From Hyphomicrobium sp. (GTDB lineage Bacteria; Pseudomonadota; Alphaproteobacteria; Rhizobiales; Hyphomicrobiaceae), in contig NZ_JAIELN010000012.1 of the NCBI RefSeq assembly GCF_019753045.1, forward strand, positions 62,001 through 126,000: DNA of 64,000 nucleotides, given 5' to 3'. The notes under the pieces are model-generated. The model saw only the letters and a list, made by a program, of their open reading frames with translations. It did no database searches and was not told the origin of the DNA. Shown piece after piece: positions 27,165-34,163 of the stretch (position 1 is its first letter; every line of letters starts with the position of its first letter). A program made the translations under genes and the position numbers.

Positions 27165-27572
27165 TCATCGGATGAGGTTTAGCGCATCAGTGATAATCTC
27201 CCGGTGATCGAAGGCAATATCAATACCATCGAAGTCTTTTATCCAGACCACGGCTGCTGCATCGTCGGCGGCTCTCGCGTCGCCGCGCGCGTCATTCGTC
27301 AGGAAGGCGACCGAGCAGATGTGACCGCGAGGATCTCGATCGGGCCGTGAATAAACGCCGACGAGCGCGAGATTCATCGCGTCAAGCCCCGTTTCCTCCG
27401 CCAATTCGCGTCGCGCCGCATCTTCCACTGTCTCACCGATTTCGACAAATCCCCCGGGAAGCGCCAGATAGTCCTTGAATGGCGGATTTTTCCGCCGGAC
27501 CATAAGGACTCCGCGGTCCTGATCGACAACAACACAGTCGGCGGTCAGGGCAGGCGTTTGAGGAAGCGGCAT
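27165..27572 (-). CDS. Nudix hydrolase (ADP-ribose pyrophosphatase-like)
   Basis: About 135 residues from the ATG at 27572 (MPLPQTPAL). It would hydrolyse a nucleoside diphosphate linked to another moiety. A perfect Nudix box, G-x5-E-x7-R-E-L-x-E-E-x-G, appears at about residues 45-67 (GGFVEIGETVEDAARRELAE). The preceding DCVVVDQDRGVLMVRRKNPP and the later VGVYSRPDRDPRGHICSVAFL fit ADP-ribose or NADH pyrophosphatases of the short type. The start is only 30 bp from the start of a second, divergent Nudix gene. It probably shares a transcript with cbpA, cbpM and the PfkB kinase. Confidence 0.9.
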   Translation of the reverse strand: MPLPQTPALTADCVVVDQDRGVLMVRRKNPPFKDYLALPGGFVEIGETVEDAARRELAEETGLDAMNLALVGVYSRPDRDPRGHICSVAFLTNDARGDARAADDAAAVVWIKDFDGIDIAFDHREIITDALNLIR

Positions 27573-27602
27573 GGCGATCCTATTTATGGCGAAAGCGACA
27601 AC

Positions 27603-28067
27603 GTGAAAACTGCGACGAGCGCCGGATTGCTGTTGTATCGCGATAGAAACGGGCTTGAAGTTTTGCTCGCTCACCCTGGTGGACCCTACTGGCGCAAGAA
27701 GGATGAGGGTTCGTGGACAGTACCGAAGGGTGAAGTTCTAGCCGGAGAGGACTTATATAAAGCAGCGTTTCGCGAATTTGTTGAAGAGACCGGATTTCAC
27801 CCTCGAGGCATTGTCACTCCTCTCGGGTGCATCCGGCAGGCCGGCGGCAAGCGCGTTCATGTGTGGGCGGTGGAGGGCGATTGGAATCCTGAGACGCTCG
27901 TTAGCAATACGTTCAGCATGGAATGGCCGCCGCGCTCTAGCCGGATACAAGCTTTTCCCGAGATCGATCGCGCCGAATGGTTCGATATCGCGACAGCGCA
28001 TCGCAAAATACTGAAAGGGCAAGCCGAATTGCTCAACCGGCTCGAGCTTTTGCGGCATACTAAATGA
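27603..28067 (+). CDS. Nudix hydrolase, divergent from the preceding one
   Basis: 154 residues from a GTG at 27603 (MKTATSAGLLLYR); a longer frame would run into the divergent Nudix gene. The Nudix box is complete (GEVLAGEDLYKAAFREFVEE, about residues 42-63). SAGLLLYRDRNGLEVLLAHPGGPYW and the WTVPKGE entry resemble the bis(5'-nucleosyl)-tetraphosphatase/MutT-like NUDIX_2 group, and GKRVHVWAVEGDW is typical of it. The two Nudix proteins are not close copies of one another. With 30 bp between starts, each promoter must overlap the other gene, or the two share a compact bidirectional promoter. Confidence 0.88.
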   Translation: MKTATSAGLLLYRDRNGLEVLLAHPGGPYWRKKDEGSWTVPKGEVLAGEDLYKAAFREFVEETGFHPRGIVTPLGCIRQAGGKRVHVWAVEGDWNPETLVSNTFSMEWPPRSSRIQAFPEIDRAEWFDIATAHRKILKGQAELLNRLELLRHTK

Positions 28068-28295
28068 GGGCGCCGTTCAGGAGTGGCACCTCATCGTTAT
28101 GGAAGCGACCGCGCAATACGATCCAATACGAAAACAGCGCTAACCGGATTTTAAGCAATCCGGCAGTCGAGGGGCGAAAGCTCTGAAAGTCTTAGGGAAT
28201 ATCGTGGGATATCGATGGCATGCGCGCCGGTCATCTCGAGAGGATTGGGATGGCCGGACAAGTGCGAAAAAATTCCAACGGGATTGAGTGGCGTC

Positions 28296-28505
28296 ATGGA
28301 CGAATGCAATTCAAAGATCGTGCTCTCTGAGGCCTATTCGGAGAGGCTTTCCGACGACGAGATCGCGGAGATGATGGCAGAGGCTGCCATGGTCGACCTT
28401 CTATTCCAGTCTGGGCGAATTTCGACTTTGTATCTTTCCGGCATGGCGGCAGCTGCCGATGCGTCGTCCGAATGGCATCCGGAGCCCGAAGCCTCGGCGG
28501 CCTAA
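28296..28505 (+). CDS. Small hypothetical acidic protein
   Basis: 69 residues from the ATG at 28296 (MDECNSK). Composition is protein-like and acidic, with a helix SDDEIAEMMAEAAMVDLLFQ. No membrane segment or signal peptide. Support for a real gene is the strong terminator that follows 32 bp after the stop on the same strand. The ribosome binding site is weak. Function unknown. Confidence 0.5.
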   Translation: MDECNSKIVLSEAYSERLSDDEIAEMMAEAAMVDLLFQSGRISTLYLSGMAAAADASSEWHPEPEASAA

Positions 28506-28537
28506 TTCGCAATTCGGTCCACGGCCTTTTGTCAACG

Positions 28538-28573
28538 AATGAGCGGGCGCGATCTTGCCCCGCTCATTTTTTT
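28538..28573 (+). terminator. Rho-independent terminator
   Basis: Stem aatgagcggg (28538-28547) pairs perfectly with cccgctcatt (28558-28567), followed by a run of seven or more T. It ends the plus-strand transcript that includes the small acidic ORF, and protects the convergent outer-membrane-protein gene. Confidence 0.85.
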
Positions 28574-28605
28574 GCGCAGCTCGTCTCTCTGAAGGCGAGC
28601 CGATC

Positions 28606-29382
28606 TCATTTCACAGGGCCATACTCTGGGGCATATTCCGGCGCCAACGGTTCCGCTACGGCACTGAAAAGGTAGGTCAGGCCAATGCGGGTTACCCAGA
28701 AGCTGTCCTCAAATTTCGCTTGGACATGACACGGTACACCAGGACCGCCGCAGGAATCAAACGAGAACGAGTTGTTGTCGGTTCCTAGATCGACATAGGC
28801 TGCGTCGCCGCGAAACGTCCAATGGTCCCTGAGAAAAATTTCGAAGCCGCCGCCCACCGTCCAGCCCACCTTCGTTTCGTCATTGTGCCGCGTGAAGGGC
28901 CCATCAAGCGCAAATGGATCGGAGAATTTGTGGTCGACGGTCGCGTAGGCGAACCCGCCGGTCGCGAACAGAAGTATGTTGTCATCGGCTATGACGCCTA
29001 CCCGCCCATTCAGCGAGCCGAACCAATTCATCGATGAGTTGAAGGATGGGCCAAACCTTTCGTTTCCTAAGCGGTTGTCGGCGCCGAAATAGTTGAACGC
29101 CGATTCAATGCCGATCAGCGCGTTTCCGCATTGGATATTGTAACCGGTGTACGAACCGAGGGTGAAACCCTTGTCGTTGCCGCTGATCGTGCCCAAATCG
29201 CCGGACACCTTAGACCGCATGCTGCCGCCGCCGAGCTCACCGCCTGTGTAAAGGCCTGAGTATATGCCGCCACATGGCGTTCCAGGCGGCCCGCCCCAAA
29301 GGATATCCGGGCCATCAGCGCGCGCTGCGGAGGCTCCAGCGAGGCAGATTATCAGCGCAACAACTATCTGAATGATCTTCAT
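28606..29382 (-). CDS. Outer-membrane beta-barrel protein (Omp25/31-like)
   Basis: 258 residues with a signal peptide cut near SAARA-D (residue 22). The rest is an eight-stranded-barrel-like sequence with alternating hydrophobic residues and many Gly/Asn turns, for example GFTLGSYTGYNIQCGNALIGIE and FGSLNGRVGVIADDNILLFATG, and the end segment VTRIGLTYLF. Both motifs match the porin-family/OMP_b-brl group common in Hyphomicrobiales. A short tail after the last strand (PLAPEYAPEYGPVK) is unusual; barrels normally end in an aromatic. Four cysteines could form two disulfides in loops. It may be a structural or immunogenic surface protein. Stand-alone, with AT-rich repeats in its upstream region. 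Confidence 0.88.
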   Translation of the reverse strand: MKIIQIVVALIICLAGASAARADGPDILWGGPPGTPCGGIYSGLYTGGELGGGSMRSKVSGDLGTISGNDKGFTLGSYTGYNIQCGNALIGIESAFNYFGADNRLGNERFGPSFNSSMNWFGSLNGRVGVIADDNILLFATGGFAYATVDHKFSDPFALDGPFTRHNDETKVGWTVGGGFEIFLRDHWTFRGDAAYVDLGTDNNSFSFDSCGGPGVPCHVQAKFEDSFWVTRIGLTYLFSAVAEPLAPEYAPEYGPVK

Positions 29383-29770
29383 AATATGGACACCCGTCTA
29401 AAATCCAATTTTGAAAAATCTGACGTTCGAAGTCGAAAAATTCTCAAGTCTGAAAAATCTGAATCGGTATTTTGAAATCCGAGAACGGCGGCCCGAAAAT
29501 CCAAACCGCGATGAGCGCTTGAGCGTCACAAGCAGGGGATGTGATTCGCAGAGTGCCGTCGAGCGGCGAGCTGCGGGTTTCGATCTCATTGCAGAGAGGC
29601 GTTGCTCAACTTACACGCACGCCGCCTTTCGGCGAGATCGCCGGCGCGTTCAACTGTCATTTCGTGATTTCATTTAAAAAGATACGGCGCGACTTTACGC
29701 AAACTCCACGCCACAGCGGTACGATCAGATATATTTCGCGGCATATTTTTATACTCTGGATCTTTTTACA
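29383..29770. promoter_or_regulatory. AT-rich divergent region between the beta-barrel and LuxR-type genes
   Basis: 388 bp without a gene. A 12-bp direct repeat, tgaaaaatctga, occurs at 29412-29423 and 29451-29462, with a looser third copy (gaaaaattct) between them, all within 80 bp of the barrel start. They may be regulator sites, for example for the LuxR-type protein encoded on the other side. Confidence 0.4.
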
Positions 29771-30445
29771 GTGTTGAAGGGCGTATTAGCGCAGATCGTG
29801 CCTGATCGGGCGGCGATCGTTGAGCGGGACAAGGGCATCGCGTTTCTATCGGCTACGCGATCCATTTATCAGCTCAATGAGCTATTCTACTTCTGTGCAA
29901 ACATTCCCCGGCATTCGAGCCGCGCGTTCGTACATTGTGCTTTCAGCAGTGATTTCGCTGCGCAAGCGATTACGTCTCATCCGATTTCGCCCGAGCAACT
30001 GGCGGGCCTCGAAATCATCAAGCTCTCTCAGCGATGGAAGGAGTGCAATAGCGGTGACGCTGCAGAGTCCGCCATCGCACTGACGGCGCGTGGACGCGAA
30101 GTCGCGATCCTGGGTTTCTCTCGCAGCCCAACCCCTGCCAGCGAAGCAGATGCTGAAGATCCTCTCTCCTCGGCCGAGCTGAAAGCGCTCGGGGATTATT
30201 TCCATAGCCATATGCTCAGACGGAACGGCATCGATACGTCCGATGCGCTCGTGATATCTGCAAGAGAACTCGATTGCCTGAGATGGGTCGCAGCAGGAAA
30301 ATCGGCGTGGGAAGCAAGCGTGATTCTTGGAATCAGCGAGCGCACGGTTCGCTTTCATCTCAATTCCGCGCGGGAAAAGCTCAACTGCACGACAACGACG
30401 CAAGCGGTCGCAATGGTTGTCGCTCAACAACTGATTGCGATATGA
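29771..30445 (+). CDS. LuxR-type HTH transcriptional regulator
   Basis: 224 residues from a GTG at 29771. The C-terminal 65 residues are a clear LuxR/GerE helix-turn-helix (SARELDCLRWVAAGKSAWEASVILGISERTVRFHLNSAREKL). The N-terminal part, about 140 residues, has the length of an autoinducer-binding domain but I do not see its full set of conserved aromatic residues, so the ligand is open. No luxI synthase is nearby, so it would be a solo regulator. Its last 22 bp overlap the end of the convergent secretion-permease gene. Confidence 0.85.
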   Translation: MLKGVLAQIVPDRAAIVERDKGIAFLSATRSIYQLNELFYFCANIPRHSSRAFVHCAFSSDFAAQAITSHPISPEQLAGLEIIKLSQRWKECNSGDAAESAIALTARGREVAILGFSRSPTPASEADAEDPLSSAELKALGDYFHSHMLRRNGIDTSDALVISARELDCLRWVAAGKSAWEASVILGISERTVRFHLNSAREKLNCTTTTQAVAMVVAQQLIAI

Positions 30446-31452
30446 CGCCGTTTCGCTCCTGATTTTCGGAACGCATATACGTTCGCCGTGTGCGGCTCGG
30501 CGACTGGCGCCGAATACAAGCATTCTTTCGTGTTCGGCAGCTGACTGCTTTCGAGAGCTGCGCAAACGCGCACGTATTCAGACCAGGCTTGAAGAGCATA
30601 TGACCGGCCTTCGATCGCGTCTGCGAGTGTCCGAAGCACTCGGTCCGCGATGATGGACGCCGCGATCATCATTCCGGCTGTCAAAGAACCTGCGAGCATG
30701 AGATGCACGCCCCAGCAAATGATGGCAATCGGCGCAGCGATGCGAACGACCCGTGCGGCGAGGGTGTTTTTGAAAAGTGCTGCTCTCAAGACAACGAGAG
30801 CGGCGGTGAACGCGATTAAGCCGAGCCCGGGATCAATGAGGAAGATGACGGCGAAGAAGAGCGGCGTCAGCGGCGCATCGAATAGGAGCAGCATCGTCGG
30901 GCTCGACAGAAAGGCGCGCAGCTTATGCAGAGCGCGCAGCTCTTGCATCTGGCTACCGGACCTGAGCAGGGCTGACAGCATGGCGCTGCCGAGGACCGCC
31001 TCCATCGCAGCGCCGAGCCTGCCGAGCGGTCGCCTTCGAAGGATGTCGAGCACCGACATCATAGCGAGAATACCGAGCGTGAGGGCGGGCAGCATTACCA
31101 GCGGATCCATGCCGCCGCCGGATAGGGCCTGGTCGGCCATGCGGAAGGAATAGATCGGTATCGCGAGCATCAGCAGGTTGGCAAAAATCGAGAATGCCGC
31201 AACTGCGGCAAGCGTTCTTTTTGCCGTCAATCTCCACAGCGCCAGGGCATGGACGGCACGATCCTGCCGCTCAGATGGGGCGGCGGTCGATGCAATGCTC
31301 TTGAATGACCGCTCGACATCGCGGTGAATGTTCGCGAGTCTGGCGAGAGCCGGATGCGGGCGGATGGATTTGCCGAGGTCATCAAGCGTCCCCGGCGTGC
31401 GATCCGTGACTAAGTGTAGACCGTGTCTCTCAACCGTTGACATGACCGGCAT
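30424..31452 (-). CDS. Type I secretion permease, transmembrane domain only (no ATPase domain)
   Basis: 342 residues. From about residue 75 it matches the membrane half of PrtD/HlyB-type exporters: FANLLMLAIPIYSFRMADQAL, then LDILRRRPLGRLGAAMEAVLG, LHKLRAFLSSPTMLLLFDAPLTPLFFAVIFL and the last helix LAGSLTAGMMIAASIIADR. Family proteins continue for about 230 residues with Walker A, signature and Walker B motifs; here the protein stops after a basic tail (KSGAKRRHIAISC). The downstream DNA is occupied by the LuxR-type gene on the other strand, so no ATPase follows in any frame. No membrane fusion protein is adjacent. It is either a remnant or a permease that uses a separate ATPase. The start overlaps a small gene upstream. 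Confidence 0.8.
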   Translation of the reverse strand: MPVMSTVERHGLHLVTDRTPGTLDDLGKSIRPHPALARLANIHRDVERSFKSIASTAAPSERQDRAVHALALWRLTAKRTLAAVAAFSIFANLLMLAIPIYSFRMADQALSGGGMDPLVMLPALTLGILAMMSVLDILRRRPLGRLGAAMEAVLGSAMLSALLRSGSQMQELRALHKLRAFLSSPTMLLLFDAPLTPLFFAVIFLIDPGLGLIAFTAALVVLRAALFKNTLAARVVRIAAPIAIICWGVHLMLAGSLTAGMMIAASIIADRVLRTLADAIEGRSYALQAWSEYVRVCAALESSQLPNTKECLYSAPVAEPHTANVYAFRKSGAKRRHIAISC

Positions 31453-31684
31453 CGAATAGGTTGAGCGTACTGGTCAGGTCATCGAGATCGAGGTTCGATG
31501 CCGCCAGATGGTGGGCCGGCAAGGCATGCGGCGTTGCGCCTATGCCTTCCAAATGGATCACGCGGGCGCGATAGGGACCCCTCCCAATCCTCTGACTGAT
31601 TATGTTCCTGCGGAGACGATGTACGAGTTGGCGATGGAGGCGGTGGGCCGCACTCCGGGGTCTCCACGCAGTCAGGTCTTTCAT
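31430..31684 (-). CDS. Small basic protein upstream of the ATPase-less permease
   Basis: 84 residues from the ATG at 31684, with GGAGAGG 5 nt upstream, a strong ribosome binding site. The first 45 residues are rich in Arg and His (AAHRLHRQLVHRLRRNIISQ), while the last 30 are acidic and hydrophobic (NLDLDDLTSTLNLFDAGHVN). I recognise no family. Its end overlaps the start of the permease gene by 23 bp, so translation is coupled. It could be a cargo, a regulator, or part of a decayed locus. No signal peptide or membrane segment. Confidence 0.55.
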   Translation of the reverse strand: MKDLTAWRPRSAAHRLHRQLVHRLRRNIISQRIGRGPYRARVIHLEGIGATPHALPAHHLAASNLDLDDLTSTLNLFDAGHVNG

Positions 31685-32181
31685 TTCGCCTCTCCGATCA
31701 AAAGCAAGGCAATTTGCTCGGCTCGTTTTTGCTGCTCAGGGACAATGACGAAGAAGGATCGTTTAAGAACCTGATCGGAACGACAGTGGCGACGCGAAAA
31801 TGCTGCTCAATTTGGAAACAAACCGGCAAGGATTCGCTACCTGTCCTGAAGACAGGGCGCGGGGCATACGTTTTGCCGGACAAAACTTTTTGGGGCTTTG
31901 ATCAAATATTCCGTCGAGCGGTGATTTTGGCGTCAGGCCAAGACGCACGTGCGGGCGCCTCGGTTTGGGAGAGCATCGAGGCGCCCGCTATCTGGCGCCA
32001 ACGCGCGGACGGAGCGTCGCTGGCTTGATCAGGGTCTCACATCTGCAACCCTAATCAACTGTCGAAACCGTCAGGGGGAGTTGTCCGAAATGCCCATAGC
32101 GCGGGCGCGGTTTGTGGCGTCAATTGGAATCGTCTTAAGAAGGCGAACATCCGCCAAATTCTGCTTCGAAAGATTTGACCG
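31685..32181. other. Intergenic region with a strong GC-rich inverted repeat
   Basis: 497 bp between divergent genes. Apart from the hairpin at 31951-31988 I find nothing firm. Short frames have no ribosome binding site. Promoters of both the small basic protein gene and the alcohol dehydrogenase gene should lie here. Confidence 0.4.
31951..31988. repeat. 12-bp perfect inverted repeat
   Basis: gcgggcgcctcg (31951-31962) and cgaggcgcccgc (31977-31988) pair perfectly around a 14-nt loop. No T-run follows on either strand, so it is not a standard terminator. It sits about 190 bp upstream of the alcohol dehydrogenase start. Confidence 0.6.
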
Positions 32182-33165
32182 ATGAAAGCCATGGTCTTCC
32201 GCGCCGTCGGGCAACCGCTGGATCTCGAAGAGCGGCCCGATCCTGTTCCGCAAAGCGGCCAAATTCGCATTCGTATCGAAGCATGCGCGGTTTGCCGGAC
32301 GGACCTTCACGTTGTCGACGGCGATTTGCCGTTTCCGAAACTGCCCATCATTCCCGGACATCAGATCGTCGGCATCGTCGATGCCGTGGGTCCGGACACG
32401 ACGGATCATCGCGTTGGCGATCGGGTCGGGGTGCCTTGGCTTGGCCACGTCTGCGGACACTGCCACTATTGTGCGAGCGGACAGGAGAACCTCTGCGATT
32501 TCCCGCTCTTCACGGGCTATACGCGCGATGGTGGTTTCGCGACGCATACAATCGCGGATGCCGATTTTGCATTCCCGATGTCGAATTTCGACGATCCCGT
32601 CGCGGCTGCGCCCTTACTGTGCGCCGGGCTCATCGGCTGGCGTTCCCTACGTCTTGCCGGCGAGGGAGCGCGGATCGGTCTCTTCGGATTCGGAGCGGCG
32701 GCGCACATCATCACGCAGGTGTGCAACTGGCAGGGCCGGGAAGTCTACGCGTTCACCCGGCCCGGCGACGAAGCAGCTCAAAAGTTCGCTCTCTCGGTTG
32801 GTGCGCGATGGAGCGGCGGCACGGACGCGGCGCCGCCAGACCCTCTTGATGCGGCGATCATCTTTGCGCCGGTCGGGGCACTCGTGCCGACAGCACTCAA
32901 AACCGTTCGCAAAGGCGGCCGCGTCGTGTGTGGGGGCATATACATGAGCGACATCCCGACGTTCCCTTACTACTTGCTCTGGGAAGAGCGGGACATTCGA
33001 TCCGTCGCCAACTTGACTCGCCAGGACGGCAAGGAGTTTCTTGCGATTGCTCCCAAAGCCGGAGTCCGCACCACGACGACAGTTTATCCCCTGGAGCGCG
33101 CGAACGAAGCGTTGGCGGATCTTAAGGCGGGACGCTTTTCGGGGGCGGCCGTGCTCGTTCCCTAG
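32182..33165 (+). CDS. Zinc-dependent alcohol dehydrogenase
   Basis: 327-residue medium-chain dehydrogenase/reductase. The catalytic zinc ligands are Cys in ACAVCRTDLH (about residue 38) and His in IPGHQIVG (about residue 59). The structural zinc loop has all four cysteines (CGHCHYCASGQENLC with the preceding VC). The Rossmann segment IGLFGFGAAAHI (about residue 160) is slightly off the usual GxGxxG, so cofactor preference is unclear. It resembles the AdhA group that is found in several alphaproteobacteria. Divergent from the small-basic-protein gene and followed by a convergent HdeD-type gene. Likely substrate: a primary alcohol or aldehyde. Confidence 0.9.
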   Translation: MKAMVFRAVGQPLDLEERPDPVPQSGQIRIRIEACAVCRTDLHVVDGDLPFPKLPIIPGHQIVGIVDAVGPDTTDHRVGDRVGVPWLGHVCGHCHYCASGQENLCDFPLFTGYTRDGGFATHTIADADFAFPMSNFDDPVAAAPLLCAGLIGWRSLRLAGEGARIGLFGFGAAAHIITQVCNWQGREVYAFTRPGDEAAQKFALSVGARWSGGTDAAPPDPLDAAIIFAPVGALVPTALKTVRKGGRVVCGGIYMSDIPTFPYYLLWEERDIRSVANLTRQDGKEFLAIAPKAGVRTTTTVYPLERANEALADLKAGRFSGAAVLVP

Positions 33166-33237
33166 AGCCGGTTTGGCCGTGCCGCCCTCGCGGCCGCCTT
33201 TAAGAAGGTATCCGAAACATCGCCGTCAACTTCCCTT

Positions 33238-33828
33238 CTATGCGGACGTCGGCGTGATGTTACGAGCCTGAAGCGCCATGGCGCACAACGCGAATCCGCC
33301 GAATACGAGATTGATGCCGACCAACAGGCCGATCGCCCAAGCCGCGGATGACGGCAGGGCAAAGAAGATCAACCCAGCGAGCACCAAATCGACGATACCG
33401 CTCAAGAGCATCACCCACCAGCTTCCCGGCAATTCATTGCGATGTTCGGTAGCGAACATGATCGAGGAAATGCCTTCAATGATGAAGAAGGCAATCAGGA
33501 CGAGCGTGAGAGATATCATCCCCGATATTGGCCAGAAGAGCAGGACCAATCCCGCTGCAATGGCGATCAGTGCCGAAATGAGCGACCACCAAAAGCCCGG
33601 CATCGGACGGACGGAAAAGGTCGTGAATAGGCCGGCGATGCCGCTGAACAGCAAAAGCCAGCCGATAAAAAGCTCAACGGTCAAAGTCGCCACTTGCGGA
33701 ATGATGATCGCGGCCGCGCCAAGGATGATCAGCACGATGCCTTCGAACAGATAGAGCTTCCAGTTTGCGTGGAGCGCCGACGCAAATTCCATTCTCAAGT
33801 TGCGAATGTCGGATTGATTGAATGCCAT
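33238..33828 (-). CDS. HdeD-family membrane protein
   Basis: 196 residues with six predicted membrane helices in three pairs, the DUF308/HdeD repeat. Typical segments are LYLFEGIVLIILGAAAIIIPQ, FWWSLISALIAIAAGLVLLFWP and WWVMLLSGIVDLVLAGLIFFALP. E. coli HdeD is linked to acid resistance at high cell density; here the role is not known. Stand-alone on the minus strand. Confidence 0.9.
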   Translation of the reverse strand: MAFNQSDIRNLRMEFASALHANWKLYLFEGIVLIILGAAAIIIPQVATLTVELFIGWLLLFSGIAGLFTTFSVRPMPGFWWSLISALIAIAAGLVLLFWPISGMISLTLVLIAFFIIEGISSIMFATEHRNELPGSWWVMLLSGIVDLVLAGLIFFALPSSAAWAIGLLVGINLVFGGFALCAMALQARNITPTSA

Positions 33829-34163
33829 TTGTCATACTCCCCATTGTTGGAGTGAGAAATCAATGCAGACAATACGACAAAATCCGTTGTCGTGCTTTAA
33901 GAGCCGACACGTCGTGAATTTCTTATGACCAGCAGAGGGAAATTCCCCGATGGGTCCGCTGGTTGGCAATGCGCGGACGCAATCGTCGATCGTGACATGA
34001 AATGAGTTGTCGTTGCAATTATCGCTATGCCGCTCAACGGAGCTTGGCGCGACGACTTTGAACGTTCGCAGAGAGCAACCCGGAATTCCGCCGTGCACGT
34101 CAGAATGACAGAGGCCCGGCAGCTCCTCGCCGCCGGGCCTCTGATTTTCGAGCTGATTTTCTA
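33829..34163. other. Intergenic region upstream of the HdeD-type gene
   Basis: 335 bp that should contain the promoter of the HdeD-type gene and the transcript end of the molybdenum hydroxylase operon (hairpin at 34109-34143). A frame of about 88 codons on the minus strand has no ribosome binding site and I do not support it. Confidence 0.4.
34109..34143 (-). terminator. Probable terminator of the molybdenum hydroxylase operon
   Basis: Perfect 12-bp stem, cagaggcccggc (34109-34120) with gccgggcctctg (34132-34143), 20 bp past the large-subunit stop. The T-run on the minus strand is weak (gtcattctg), so termination may be partial. Confidence 0.6.

Noticed and set aside
31714-32028. 104-codon plus-strand frame between the small basic protein and alcohol dehydrogenase genes
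   Set aside because: No start signal or family likeness, and it runs through the 12-bp inverted repeat.
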